A stretch of 5,053 bases of DNA from an uncultured Chloroflexota bacterium (GCA_903928275.1 CAIYQJ010000212.1:1-5053), one strand, 5' to 3'; shown: positions 1 through 5,053, numbered from the stretch's first letter. Notes: generated by a model from the letters alone, not told the origin. Numbers and translations are program-made.

Positions 1-212
1 CGGACGGTCGGCGTGACGCCGGTCTGCGTGGCGCAGTAGGCCATCATCGCCTTGAAGGCCGCTTTCGGCAGTACTTCGGACTGGTTCGAGCCGACGGTCA
101 CGCTGCCGGCAGCCGCCACCACGTCTCCGGCCCTGGCGACGGGGCCGCCGCCGAGTGAGGACGACACGAGAACGATCGCCGCGGCCGCGGCGAGGACGAT
201 CCGTCGATCCAT
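1..212 (-). CDS. Secreted ABC transporter solute-binding protein, N-terminal fragment
   Basis: Seventy codons are visible from an ATG at 212-210, reading to the left edge without a stop; the rest lies outside the window. The protein opens with MDRR, a hydrophobic Ala/Val/Leu segment (about residues 5-20) and a Gly/Pro region ending in VARA, a good signal peptidase I site (cleavage after A28). No lipobox cysteine is present, so it looks like a secreted Sec substrate rather than a lipoprotein. The mature start (about residues 37-70: SVTVGSNQSEVLPKAAFKAM, then AYCATQTGVTPTV) has the form of family 1 extracellular solute-binding proteins: a short beta strand, a helix carrying a bulky amphipathic face, then a second strand. 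These proteins capture sugars outside the membrane for an ABC importer. The start is fixed by a strong Shine-Dalgarno six bases upstream. The family call rests on only about 35 mature residues, so the substrate is unknown and another secreted protein remains possible. Confidence 0.6.
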   Translation of the reverse strand, partial: MDRRIVLAAAAAIVLVSSSLGGGPVARAGDVVAAAGSVTVGSNQSEVLPKAAFKAMMAYCATQTGVTPTV

Positions 213-482
213 GCCGGTCCCTCCGGGACGCGGATGCGAGCCTGCCTGGTCACACTTCCGATGCGGAGCGAGGCCGATCGGCGCGGACCCCGCGCCCGTT
301 CGGCCACTCGATGGCAGTCTCCGGTGCCCGGTGCGCAGCACGCCAGAGCCATCGGTCGTTCGCGGAGGCGCGATCGCACGACGCCACGACCGCATCGATC
401 GCCGTCGCGACCCGTCTGCCACTCTCCAGTGGACCCGGACGACTCACCGGCCAGAGGGCCTGGCGATCGGCCGACCCGGTGA
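213..482. other. Intergenic region, no gene seen; weak hairpin past vapC
   Basis: These 270 bases separate the end of vapC from the start of the solute-binding protein gene; both genes read leftward. The ORFs that cross it are rich in Arg, Pro and Ser, resemble no family I know and have no ribosome binding site. It should hold the promoter of the solute-binding protein gene, but I cannot pick convincing -35/-10 boxes. A small inverted repeat, GCCAG-5 nt-CTGGC at 450-464, lies about 20-30 bases after the vapC stop. It could help end the vapBC transcript, but it has no T tract. Confidence 0.4.
219..224 (-). promoter_or_regulatory. Ribosome binding site of the solute-binding protein gene
   Basis: On the minus strand GGAGGG is followed by six bases (ACCGGC) and then ATG. 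This is the best-matching Shine-Dalgarno in the window. It decides the start of the solute-binding protein gene, which is otherwise a fragment. Confidence 0.7.
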
Positions 483-896
483 TCAGGCGCCGGGCGACAC
501 TGTCCGCAGGCCGGCGAGTCGGGCGGCAGCCGCCTGGCGCTCGTCGTAGGTGACGAGGCCATCGAGGGGCGAGGCGTCGATCGCGGCAGCGACGTGGATC
601 GCGTCCAGCGCGCGGAGGCCCGGCTCGGCCAGGGCCCCGGCGGCGAGGAGCATGGGGCGGTCGAGCGGCAGCAGGGCGACGGCATCGAGGATCTCGCCGG
701 CGCGGGCCATGAGGAGGTCGAGGGCAAGACGCGGGTCCCCGGCAGCGGCGCGCCGGATCGCCCGCGGCACCTCGGTCAACACGAGCTCGCTCGCGACGAT
801 ATCGGCATCGGCGAGGAAGGTCCGGAGCGCCTGGCTCTCGGGCTCGTCCCGGACCAGCTTGACGAGTGCCGACGCGTCCGCGTAGAAGAGGGCCAA
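483..896 (-). CDS. vapC: VapC-type PIN-domain ribonuclease toxin
   Basis: This is a toxin of a type II toxin-antitoxin pair. VapC proteins are Mg2+-dependent PIN-fold endoribonucleases that cut tRNA, rRNA or mRNA when the antitoxin is lost. From the chosen start (137 residues) all four PIN acidic positions are visible: D7 in FYADASALVKL, E42 in LVLTEVPRA, D98 in LRALDAIHVA and D118 in LVTYDERQ. The length is usual for the family, so the nuclease looks intact. The start is a TTG at 896-894, four bases after the antitoxin stop, with GGAGAG ten bases upstream. It gives MALFYADASALVK, the normal VapC N-terminus with the first Asp near residue 7. An in-frame TTG at 926 would add ten residues and overlap the antitoxin by 26 bases, but it has no Shine-Dalgarno. 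The gene is cotranscribed with, and translationally close to, vapB upstream. The RNA target cannot be told from sequence. Confidence 0.9.
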   Translation of the reverse strand: MALFYADASALVKLVRDEPESQALRTFLADADIVASELVLTEVPRAIRRAAAGDPRLALDLLMARAGEILDAVALLPLDRPMLLAAGALAEPGLRALDAIHVAAAIDASPLDGLVTYDERQAAAARLAGLRTVSPGA

Positions 897-900
897 AGCC

Positions 901-1173
901 TCAGCGCTCTCCGCGGATCTCGTCAAGGGCGCGACTCAACGCTCGGGGGTCCCCGTCCATATGGAGCGGTCCGGGGAGGCCGCGGCGTGTCGGACGCGTG
1001 ACTCGCCCCGCCGCGATGAGCCGGTCGAGCGCTTCGCCGGTGCTTGGCGGGGGGCCGAGCTCCGCGACCGGTCGATTGCGGTCCGTGACGAGCAGCCGCT
1101 CACCGCTCGCGACGCGACGAAGGTAGTGCGTGAGATTCTGGCGCAGCTCCGCGATGCCGACTGTCCGATCCAT
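901..1173 (-). CDS. vapB: Phd/YefM-family (VapB-type) antitoxin
   Basis: This is the antitoxin of the PIN toxin that follows it. The 90-residue protein starts MDRTVGIAELRQNLTHYLRR and continues VASGERLLVTDRNRPVAELGPP. That is the classic Phd/YefM DNA-binding half: strand, helix with E-L-R-x-N-L, helix, then a 'VTDRxRPVA' hairpin that forms the dimer. Residues from about 43 on (STGEALDRLIAAGRVTRPTR, then PGPLHMDGDPRALSRALDEI) are the variable toxin-wrapping tail that normally blocks the PIN active site. The reading frame is open 60 codons further upstream, but that extension is Arg/Gly/Pro-rich and unlike the family. The ATG at 1173 is preceded by a TANNNT box at leaderless spacing, so I place the start there. 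Antitoxins of this type normally repress their own operon as a complex with the toxin; the inverted repeat over the start fits this. Confidence 0.9.
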   Translation of the reverse strand: MDRTVGIAELRQNLTHYLRRVASGERLLVTDRNRPVAELGPPPSTGEALDRLIAAGRVTRPTRRGLPGPLHMDGDPRALSRALDEIRGER

Positions 1174-1193
1174 GTACAGGAATGTAGCACATG
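1171..1193 (-). promoter_or_regulatory. Putative leaderless vapBC promoter with overlapping operator dyad
   Basis: On the minus strand, TACATT (1186-1181) lies seven bases before the vapB ATG, and there is no Shine-Dalgarno in between. This is the spacing seen for leaderless genes, where the -10 box is followed directly by a transcript that starts at the ATG. An inverted repeat spans the same bases: CATGTAC at 1171-1177 and GCACATG at 1187-1193, six of seven positions complementary around a 9-nt centre. It covers the start codon and the -10 box, a natural place for autorepression by the VapBC complex. No good -35 is visible around 1204-1209. Box and dyad are seen directly; promoter and operator function are inferred. 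Confidence 0.45.
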
Positions 1194-1412
1194 GCGCCCG
1201 TGAGATCCCTCGCCGCCGGTGATGCCCTCCCGGGGTCGCGCTGCCGCACCTCGGTCGCGCCCCCGCACCTCGTCGGCGCTGCCGCGGGCCTCCGCTGGCG
1301 GCGCCGGGGTACTCTTCCTGCGACTCGATGAGCGAGGACCGCCGCCTGCTCACGCAGGCTCGGATCGCGAGCCATCCGGAGTCACGACGCAGACCCGAGG
1401 GGGACGTAGGTC
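1174..1412 (+). promoter_or_regulatory. Divergent intergenic region and cpaF leader with hairpin
   Basis: This gap lies between the divergent vapB and cpaF genes, so it must hold the cpaF promoter. One candidate -10, TACTCT at 1310-1315, would start a transcript near 1322; I see no matching -35, so this is weak. Such a transcript would carry a perfect stem-loop, GCCTGC-TCAC-GCAGGC at 1344-1359, about 53 bases before the cpaF start. It has no U tract and no riboswitch-like conserved core that I recognise. No protein-coding signal is convincing here. Confidence 0.35.
1397..1403 (+). promoter_or_regulatory. Ribosome binding site of cpaF
   Basis: GAGGGGG sits nine bases before the ATG at 1413, with a further AGG at 1408-1410. 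It supports the start at 1413 over the internal ATG codons. Confidence 0.5.
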
Positions 1413-3230
1413 ATGTCGCTGCTCCGACGGGCTGGGCAGGCGCAAGGGGCAGCCGACGTGCCGACGGCCGGTGCAGCGGTGCCTGCCGCGCCCGCCGCGC
1501 CTGCCGCGCCCCCGATGCAGGCGCGGGCTCCGGCCCGGGAAGGCTACCTGCGCGCGATCAGGGTGAGCCTGCTGGACGAGGTCATCCGGGCCTCCAACGC
1601 GTTGCAGGAGCCCCAGGACGCAGCTGCGGCACGAAGCAGGGTCGAGGCGACGCTCGAACGGATCATCGCGGCGCACGGGTACGCCCTGACGCGAGATGAG
1701 CGCCGGCGACTGATCGATGAGACGGTCGACGACCTCACGGGCTTCGGGCCGCTGGAGCCGCTCCTCCGCGACGAGACGGTCACCGAGGTCATGGTCAATG
1801 GCCCCACACACATCTACATCGAGCGGGGCGGGAAGATCCAGCGCGTTCCGGCCACCTTCCTGAGCGACGAGCACGTCCGGCACGTCATCGACCGGATCAT
1901 CGCCCCGCTCGGACGGCGCGTCGACGAGTCGAGCCCGAGGGTGGACGCGCGCCTTCCCGACGGCTCACGCGTCAACGTGATCATCGAACCGCTCTCGCTC
2001 GTGGGACCGGTGATCACGGTCCGGAAGTTCTCCGCCAGGCCCTTCACCGTGGACGACCTCGTCCGCTTCGGCACGGCGACGGCCGAGATGTTCGACTTTC
2101 TGAGGGCCTGCGTCGAGGCCCGACTCAACCTGTTCGTCTCGGGCGGCACCGGCTCGGGCAAGACGACGACGCTCAACGTCATCTCCTCGTTCATCCCCGA
2201 GGACGAGCGGATCGTCACGATCGAAGACGCCGCGGAGCTGCAGCTCCGTCAGAAGCACGTCGTGACGCTCGAGTCGCGCCCGCCGAACCTCGAGGGCGAG
2301 GGCGAGATCACGATCCGGGAGCTGCTGCGCAACGCCCTGCACATGCGCCCCGACCGGATCATCGTGGGCGAGTGCCGCGGCGGCGAGGCCCTGGACATGC
2401 TCGGGGCGATGACGACGGGCCAGGATGGCTCGCTGTCCACCGGGCATGCGAACAGCCCGCCGGACATGCTCCGCCGACTCGAGACGATGGTGCTCATGAC
2501 CGGCTACGAGCTGCCGCTGTGGGCGATCCGCGAGCAGATCGCCTCCGCCGTCGACCTGATCGTCCATACGGCGCGCCTCAAGGACGGCTCCCGCAAGATC
2601 GTCAACATCACCGAGATCTACGGGATGGAGGACGAGCAGATCCTCACCCAGGACATCTTCGTCTACGAGCAGACCGGCATGCGGGACGGGAAGATCGAGG
2701 GCCGACTCAAGCCGACCGGGGTGCGCCCGACGTTCATGGAGAGGTTCAAGGCCAGCGGGGTCGACTTGCCGCCCGGCGACTTCGGCATCCCGGCCGAAGA
2801 CCCGTCGCAGGCGGGCACGGGCCGCCGGGGCAAGGGGCGCTGGGGGGCGGGCGAGATGCCACAGTCATCCGACGCGTCCCGATCGCCCGTGGGCCAGGGA
2901 CGGGCGGTCACGGCCGGAGGCATGGTCTACGTCTCATCGATCGGGCCCATCGATCCCGACACCGGCCACGTCGTCAGCGGCGGCATCAAGGTCCAGACAC
3001 GCCAGTGCCTGAGCATCCTCCAGGCGAAGCTGGAAGCCGCCGGGAGCTCGCTCGACAAGGTCGTCTGGGCGAACTGGTCGCTGCGCGACCCGGCGGATTT
3101 CGACGCTTTCAACCAGGAGTGGGTGCGCTCGTTCCCCGGCGACGGGCCGGTCGGCCAGAGCACGCTCATGCCTCCGTCCCACCGCCGCGCCGGCTTCCGC
3201 GTCTCGATCGGGGTGATCGCCGAGGCGTAG
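1413..3230 (+). CDS. cpaF: CpaF/TadA-type secretion ATPase fused to a RidA-like domain
   Basis: Residues 1-460 form a complete CpaF (GspE/PulE superfamily) ATPase, the cytoplasmic hexameric motor of Tad/Flp pili and related type IV secretion machines. After an Ala/Pro-rich N-terminus (14-40), residues about 45-230 are the N-terminal domain with FGPLEPLLRD and VTEVMVNGP. The motor follows: Walker A GGTGSGKTT (244-252), Asp box TIEDAAELQL with E271, Walker B MRPDRIIVGECRGGEALDML (311-330) and His box TGHANSPPDM (343-352). All catalytic elements are intact. CpaF homology fades near FGIPAED (463). A low-complexity RRGKGRWGAGE linker leads to M482, and residues 482-605 form a RidA/YjgF domain: GRAVTAGGMVYVSS, a helix LSILQAKLEAAGSSLDKVVW and a closing GFRVSIGVIAEA strand. 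The position of the RidA catalytic Arg appears to be Gln582, so deaminase activity is doubtful. No TadB/TadC genes follow. The RidA part may be a separate gene read through by stop loss. Confidence 0.92.
   Translation: MSLLRRAGQAQGAADVPTAGAAVPAAPAAPAAPPMQARAPAREGYLRAIRVSLLDEVIRASNALQEPQDAAAARSRVEATLERIIAAHGYALTRDERRRLIDETVDDLTGFGPLEPLLRDETVTEVMVNGPTHIYIERGGKIQRVPATFLSDEHVRHVIDRIIAPLGRRVDESSPRVDARLPDGSRVNVIIEPLSLVGPVITVRKFSARPFTVDDLVRFGTATAEMFDFLRACVEARLNLFVSGGTGSGKTTTLNVISSFIPEDERIVTIEDAAELQLRQKHVVTLESRPPNLEGEGEITIRELLRNALHMRPDRIIVGECRGGEALDMLGAMTTGQDGSLSTGHANSPPDMLRRLETMVLMTGYELPLWAIREQIASAVDLIVHTARLKDGSRKIVNITEIYGMEDEQILTQDIFVYEQTGMRDGKIEGRLKPTGVRPTFMERFKASGVDLPPGDFGIPAEDPSQAGTGRRGKGRWGAGEMPQSSDASRSPVGQGRAVTAGGMVYVSSIGPIDPDTGHVVSGGIKVQTRQCLSILQAKLEAAGSSLDKVVWANWSLRDPADFDAFNQEWVRSFPGDGPVGQSTLMPPSHRRAGFRVSIGVIAEA
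1482..1511 (+). repeat. Short tandem repeat encoding Pro-Ala-Ala units in cpaF
   Basis: An 18-base unit starting at 1482 (CCTGCCGCGCCCGCCGCG) recurs for at least its first 12 bases from 1500. It encodes the PAAPAAPAAPP run (residues 24-34), a flexible linker before the folded part of the ATPase. Such runs tend to expand and contract by replication slippage, so length may vary among relatives. Confidence 0.5.
2841..2858 (+). other. Fusion joint between CpaF and RidA: TGG codon, G-rich stretch, in-frame ATG
   Basis: Codon 477 is TGG (2841-2843), one base from TGA or TAG. It is followed by GGGGCGGGCGAG and then ATG (2856-2858), the codon where the RidA domain would start as a free protein. The G-run could act as a ribosome binding site. 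A single base change at the TGG would therefore yield two ordinary adjacent genes. Neither alternative frame gives a nearby stop: the next stop in the +1 register is near 3008 and the other register is open to 3778. A simple indel does not explain the continuity. A stop-loss, a base-call error, or a real fusion remain possible. Confidence 0.5.
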
Positions 3231-3290
3231 GCGTGGCAGTCCGCGTGCCGGACCCGCGCCCGCCGGCCGCCAGCCCGCCGGACCCGTCCG

Positions 3291-4187
3291 ATGGACAATG
3301 CGGCCATGTCCGATCGCGCGGCCGGCCACCACCCCGACGAGCGCGCCGACGGCCGTCAGCCGCGATCCGGAACCCCACGCGACCTCGATGCGCGTGCCCT
3401 CCGTGGCGACTGCGGCGCATGCGTCGGGTTGTGCTGCGTCGCGCCCGCCTTCTCGGCGTCGGCGGACTTCGCGATCGACAAGCCAGCCGGGCGGCCGTGC
3501 CCGAACCTGGAGGCGGACTTCCGGTGCGTGATCCACGCCAGCCTCCGGGACCGCGGGTTCCGCGGATGCGCCGCGTTCGACTGCTTCGGCGCGGGCCAGC
3601 GAGTCTCCCGGGATGTGTTCCCGGGAGCCGACTGGCGGGCCGATCCCGGTATCGCGCCCGGGATGTTCGCCGCCTTCTCGGTCGTGCGCCAGCTCCACGA
3701 GCTGCTCTGGTACATCGCGGAGGCTCTCACCCTGCCCGCGGCGCACGACCTCGCTCCGGAGCTGCGGGCGGCTCGTGAGGAGACCGACGGGCTTGCGCGT
3801 GGTGACGCGGCCGCGCTGGCCGCGCTGGACGTGGCGGCCCATCGGCAGCGCGTCAACGCGGTGCTCCGGGGCGCGAGCGCCCTCGCACGCGCGTCGTCGC
3901 CGGGTCCCGCGCTCGATCGGCGCGGGGCGGACCTCATCGGGGCGGACCTCCGCGCCATCGACCTCCGTGGCGCGGACCTGCGCGGCGCATACCTGATCGG
4001 CGCGGACCTGCGCGGCGTCGACCTGGCACTGGCCGACCTCACCGGGACGGACCTCAGGGACGCGGACCTTGGCGGCGCCGACCTGCGGAAGGCCCTGTTC
4101 CTCACCCAGTCGCAGCTCGAGTCCGCACGCGGCGACCGCCGGACCGGGCTGCCCACCGGCATGGGCCATCCTGTGAGCTGGCCGTGA
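3291..4187 (+). CDS. Cys-cluster plus pentapeptide-repeat protein
   Basis: The 298-residue protein has two clear parts. Residues 38-100 carry all eight cysteines: C41-x2-C44-x3-C48-C49, then C70, C79, C93 and C98, with the signature GDCGACVGLCCVAP and FRGCAAFDCFGAGQ. The spacing resembles the YkgJ/CxxCxxxCC family of putative zinc- or iron-binding proteins. The middle (about 105-200) is predicted helical with RQLHELLWYIAEAL. Residues 213-272 are twelve uninterrupted A(D/x)LxG pentapeptides, which fold as a right-handed quadrilateral beta-helix of three coils; a short tail follows. I recognise this as a conserved pentapeptide-repeat architecture of high-GC bacteria, function unknown. No signal peptide or membrane segment is seen, so it is probably cytoplasmic. 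No strong Shine-Dalgarno is present; ATG at 3306 (MSDRA) is an equally good start, since homology should begin near residue 37. It lies 60 bases after the upstream ATPase gene and may be cotranscribed. Confidence 0.85.
   Translation: MDNAAMSDRAAGHHPDERADGRQPRSGTPRDLDARALRGDCGACVGLCCVAPAFSASADFAIDKPAGRPCPNLEADFRCVIHASLRDRGFRGCAAFDCFGAGQRVSRDVFPGADWRADPGIAPGMFAAFSVVRQLHELLWYIAEALTLPAAHDLAPELRAAREETDGLARGDAAALAALDVAAHRQRVNAVLRGASALARASSPGPALDRRGADLIGADLRAIDLRGADLRGAYLIGADLRGVDLALADLTGTDLRDADLGGADLRKALFLTQSQLESARGDRRTGLPTGMGHPVSWP
3927..4106 (+). repeat. Twelve tandem pentapeptide-repeat codon units
   Basis: The DNA repeats a 15-base unit around GCGGACCTGCGCGGC. It encodes ADLIG, ADLRA, IDLRG, ADLRG, AYLIG, ADLRG, VDLAL, ADLTG, TDLRD, ADLGG, ADLRK and ALFLT in register. 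The central position of each unit is always Leu; the position two before it is mostly Ala, with Ile, Val and Thr as the exceptions. That is the inward-facing pattern of the beta-helix. The repeat belongs to the pentapeptide protein and is not a mobile or intergenic repeat. Confidence 0.9.
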
Positions 4188-4215
4188 GCCATCGGCGGCG
4201 GTGATCCGCGTGCCG

Positions 4216-4255
4216 CGCGCCCTCGGGCGCGGGCGAGCCACGACACTGCCGTGGC
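4216..4255. terminator. Two tandem hairpins between convergent genes
   Basis: The 124-base gap between the pentapeptide gene (stop at 4187) and the ppk2 gene (stop at 4312) contains CGCGCC-CTCG-GGCGCG (4216-4231) and GCCACG-7 nt-CGTGGC (4237-4255). Each is a perfect 6-bp stem. Both are symmetric and could act on either strand. No T tract follows on either side, so these are not classic intrinsic terminators, but their position between convergent genes fits a shared bidirectional transcript end. Terminator function is inferred. Confidence 0.4.
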
Positions 4256-4311
4256 CGAGGACGGTCGGAGGCCCGCGACGACCCGTGCGCGGTCGGTGCG
4301 GATCGCTCCCG

Positions 4312-5053
4312 TCAGAACGGCGTCGGGATGTACCTCAGCGGCAGGGCCGGCTCCACGTACTTGCTGCCGACCTTGCGCTTCGGGAGCTCGATGTCCCGGG
4401 GCTCCAGCGGCGCATACGGGACCTGGCTCAGCAGGTGACTGATGATGTTGAGTCGGCCCTTCTCCTTGTCGTCGGTGCGGGCGACGTACCACGGCGCCCA
4501 CGGCGTGTCGGTGGCGGCGAACATCGCGTCGCGGGCCCGCGAGTAGTCGTCCCAGCGGCCGTACGACTTGAGGTCCATGTCGGTCAGCTTCCAGACCTTC
4601 CGCGGGTCGTGGATGCGACCCTCCAGGCGCCGGGTCTGCTCGTCCGGGCCGACCTCCAGCCAGTACTTGAGCAGGATGATCCCGGAGTCGACCATGGCCT
4701 TCTCGACCGCTGGCGTCTGCTCGAGGAACCTCTCTGACACGTCGTGGGTGCAGAAGCCCATCACCGGCTCGACGCCGGCGCGGTTGTACCAGCTGCGGTC
4801 GAAGATCACGACCTCGCCCGCGGCCGGGAAGTGGGAGATGTACCGCTGGATGTACATCTGCGACCGCTCGCGCTCCGTCGGCGCGGAGAGGGCGACGACC
4901 TTGAAGACGCGCGGGCTCACCCGCTCGGTGATCCGCTTGATCACGCCTCCTTTGCCGGCCGTGTCCCGGCCCTCGAACACGATGCAGACCCTGGCGCCGG
5001 TCGCCTTCACCCACTCCTGCATGGCGACGAGCTCGCCGTGGAGACGGCGCATC
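4312..5053 (-). CDS. ppk2: Polyphosphate kinase 2 (PPK2), N-terminus cut by window edge
   Basis: PPK2 moves phosphate between inorganic polyphosphate and nucleoside diphosphates, mainly making GTP or ATP from polyphosphate, in the cytoplasm. The 246 residues seen begin inside the usual N-terminal helix (LHGELVAMQEWVKATG). Counting from the ATG at 5052, the Walker A loop is FEGRDTAGKGG (26-36, with D30 and K34) and the Walker B is VVIFDRSWYNRAGVEPVMGF (81-100, with D85 and R86). The lid region KLTDMDLKSYGRWDDYSRA (155-173) follows, then APWYVARTDDK and LNIISHLLSQVPY, all classic PPK2 signatures. The C-terminus ends RYIPTPF at a TGA. The ATG at 5052 is probably internal: members usually have some tens of residues before the LQ/LH-x-ELV helix, so the true start is likely right of the window. 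The KYWLEVGPDEQTRRLEGRI segment and the single kinase domain suggest the ADP/GDP-using class, which is an inference. All catalytic residues visible here are intact. Confidence 0.95.
   Translation of the reverse strand, partial: MRRLHGELVAMQEWVKATGARVCIVFEGRDTAGKGGVIKRITERVSPRVFKVVALSAPTERERSQMYIQRYISHFPAAGEVVIFDRSWYNRAGVEPVMGFCTHDVSERFLEQTPAVEKAMVDSGIILLKYWLEVGPDEQTRRLEGRIHDPRKVWKLTDMDLKSYGRWDDYSRARDAMFAATDTPWAPWYVARTDDKEKGRLNIISHLLSQVPYAPLEPRDIELPKRKVGSKYVEPALPLRYIPTPF

Noticed and set aside
370..402. GCGATCGC at 370-377 and CGATCGC at 396-402 as a possible operator or methylation site pair
   Set aside because: CGATCG-type words recur all over this window because of base composition, and the spacing has no link to a promoter.
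213..482. Possible small gene or RNA in the gap next to vapC
   Set aside because: No ribosome binding site, no family-like peptide and no extended paired structure was found.
98..727. A 209-codon minus-strand open frame over vapC and the gap
   Set aside because: It is out of frame with vapC, which has all PIN residues, and with the signal peptide frame at 1-212. The composition is Ser/Pro/Arg-rich.
3247..3286. Direct repeat GCCGGACCCG at 3247-3256 and 3277-3286
   Set aside because: Ten bases of G and C repeated once in a short GC-rich spacer is easily due to chance, and no third copy or dyad supports a binding site.
2372..3778. A 468-codon plus-strand open frame overlapping cpaF and the pentapeptide gene
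   Set aside because: It is the +2 shadow of the cpaF-ridA frame, Arg/Pro/Gly-rich and without family motifs. I also considered it as a frameshift continuation of cpaF, but the CpaF motifs stay in the 1413 frame throughout.
2934..4241. A 435-codon minus-strand open frame
   Set aside because: It is antisense to the RidA domain and the pentapeptide gene; its repeats are only the mirror of the pentapeptide codons.
3356..5014. A 552-codon minus-strand open frame across the pentapeptide and ppk2 genes
   Set aside because: Its translation is Arg/Ser/Pro-rich low-complexity sequence antisense to one real gene and out of frame with the other. This is expected in high-GC DNA where stop codons are rare.

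Overview
The window is very GC-rich, and nearly every frame stays open for long stretches, so most long ORFs on the opposite strand of a real gene are composition artefacts. The gene set is a sugar-type ABC solute-binding protein with a Sec signal, a Phd/VapC toxin-antitoxin pair, a Tad/CpaF-type secretion ATPase, a Cys-rich pentapeptide-repeat protein and a PPK2 polyphosphate kinase. This suggests a chromosomal segment of a high-GC soil or freshwater bacterium, either Chloroflexota (Limnocylindria/Ellin6529-like) or Actinomycetota. The taxon is an inference from gene style and base composition only. There is no integrase, transposase, tRNA, rRNA or CRISPR array.

Layout from left to right. 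Positions 1-212 (minus strand) hold the start of a secreted solute-binding protein that runs off the left edge. After a 270-base gap, 483-1173 (minus) is a toxin-antitoxin operon transcribed vapB then vapC. It has a likely leaderless promoter with an overlapping inverted repeat at the antitoxin start. A divergent intergenic region (1174-1412) with a small hairpin leads into a 605-residue plus-strand ORF (1413-3230). This ORF is a complete CpaF ATPase continuous with a C-terminal RidA/YjgF-like domain. Sixty bases later, 3291-4187 (plus) encodes a protein with an N-terminal eight-cysteine cluster and a C-terminal run of twelve pentapeptide repeats. It converges on a PPK2 gene (4312-5053, minus, N-terminus cut by the right edge) across a 124-base gap holding two tandem hairpins.

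The genes do not form one obvious pathway. The strongest lead is the CpaF-RidA fusion. A pilus/secretion ATPase fused to a small-molecule enamine/imine-hydrolase-like fold is unexpected. A single TGG codon (2841-2843), 12 bases before an in-frame ATG (2856) with G-rich sequence between, marks where two separate genes would be divided by a one-base change. It is therefore either a real domain fusion, a recent stop-codon loss, or a base-call error, and these can be told apart. No TadB/TadC genes follow the ATPase, which is also atypical for a pilus operon.
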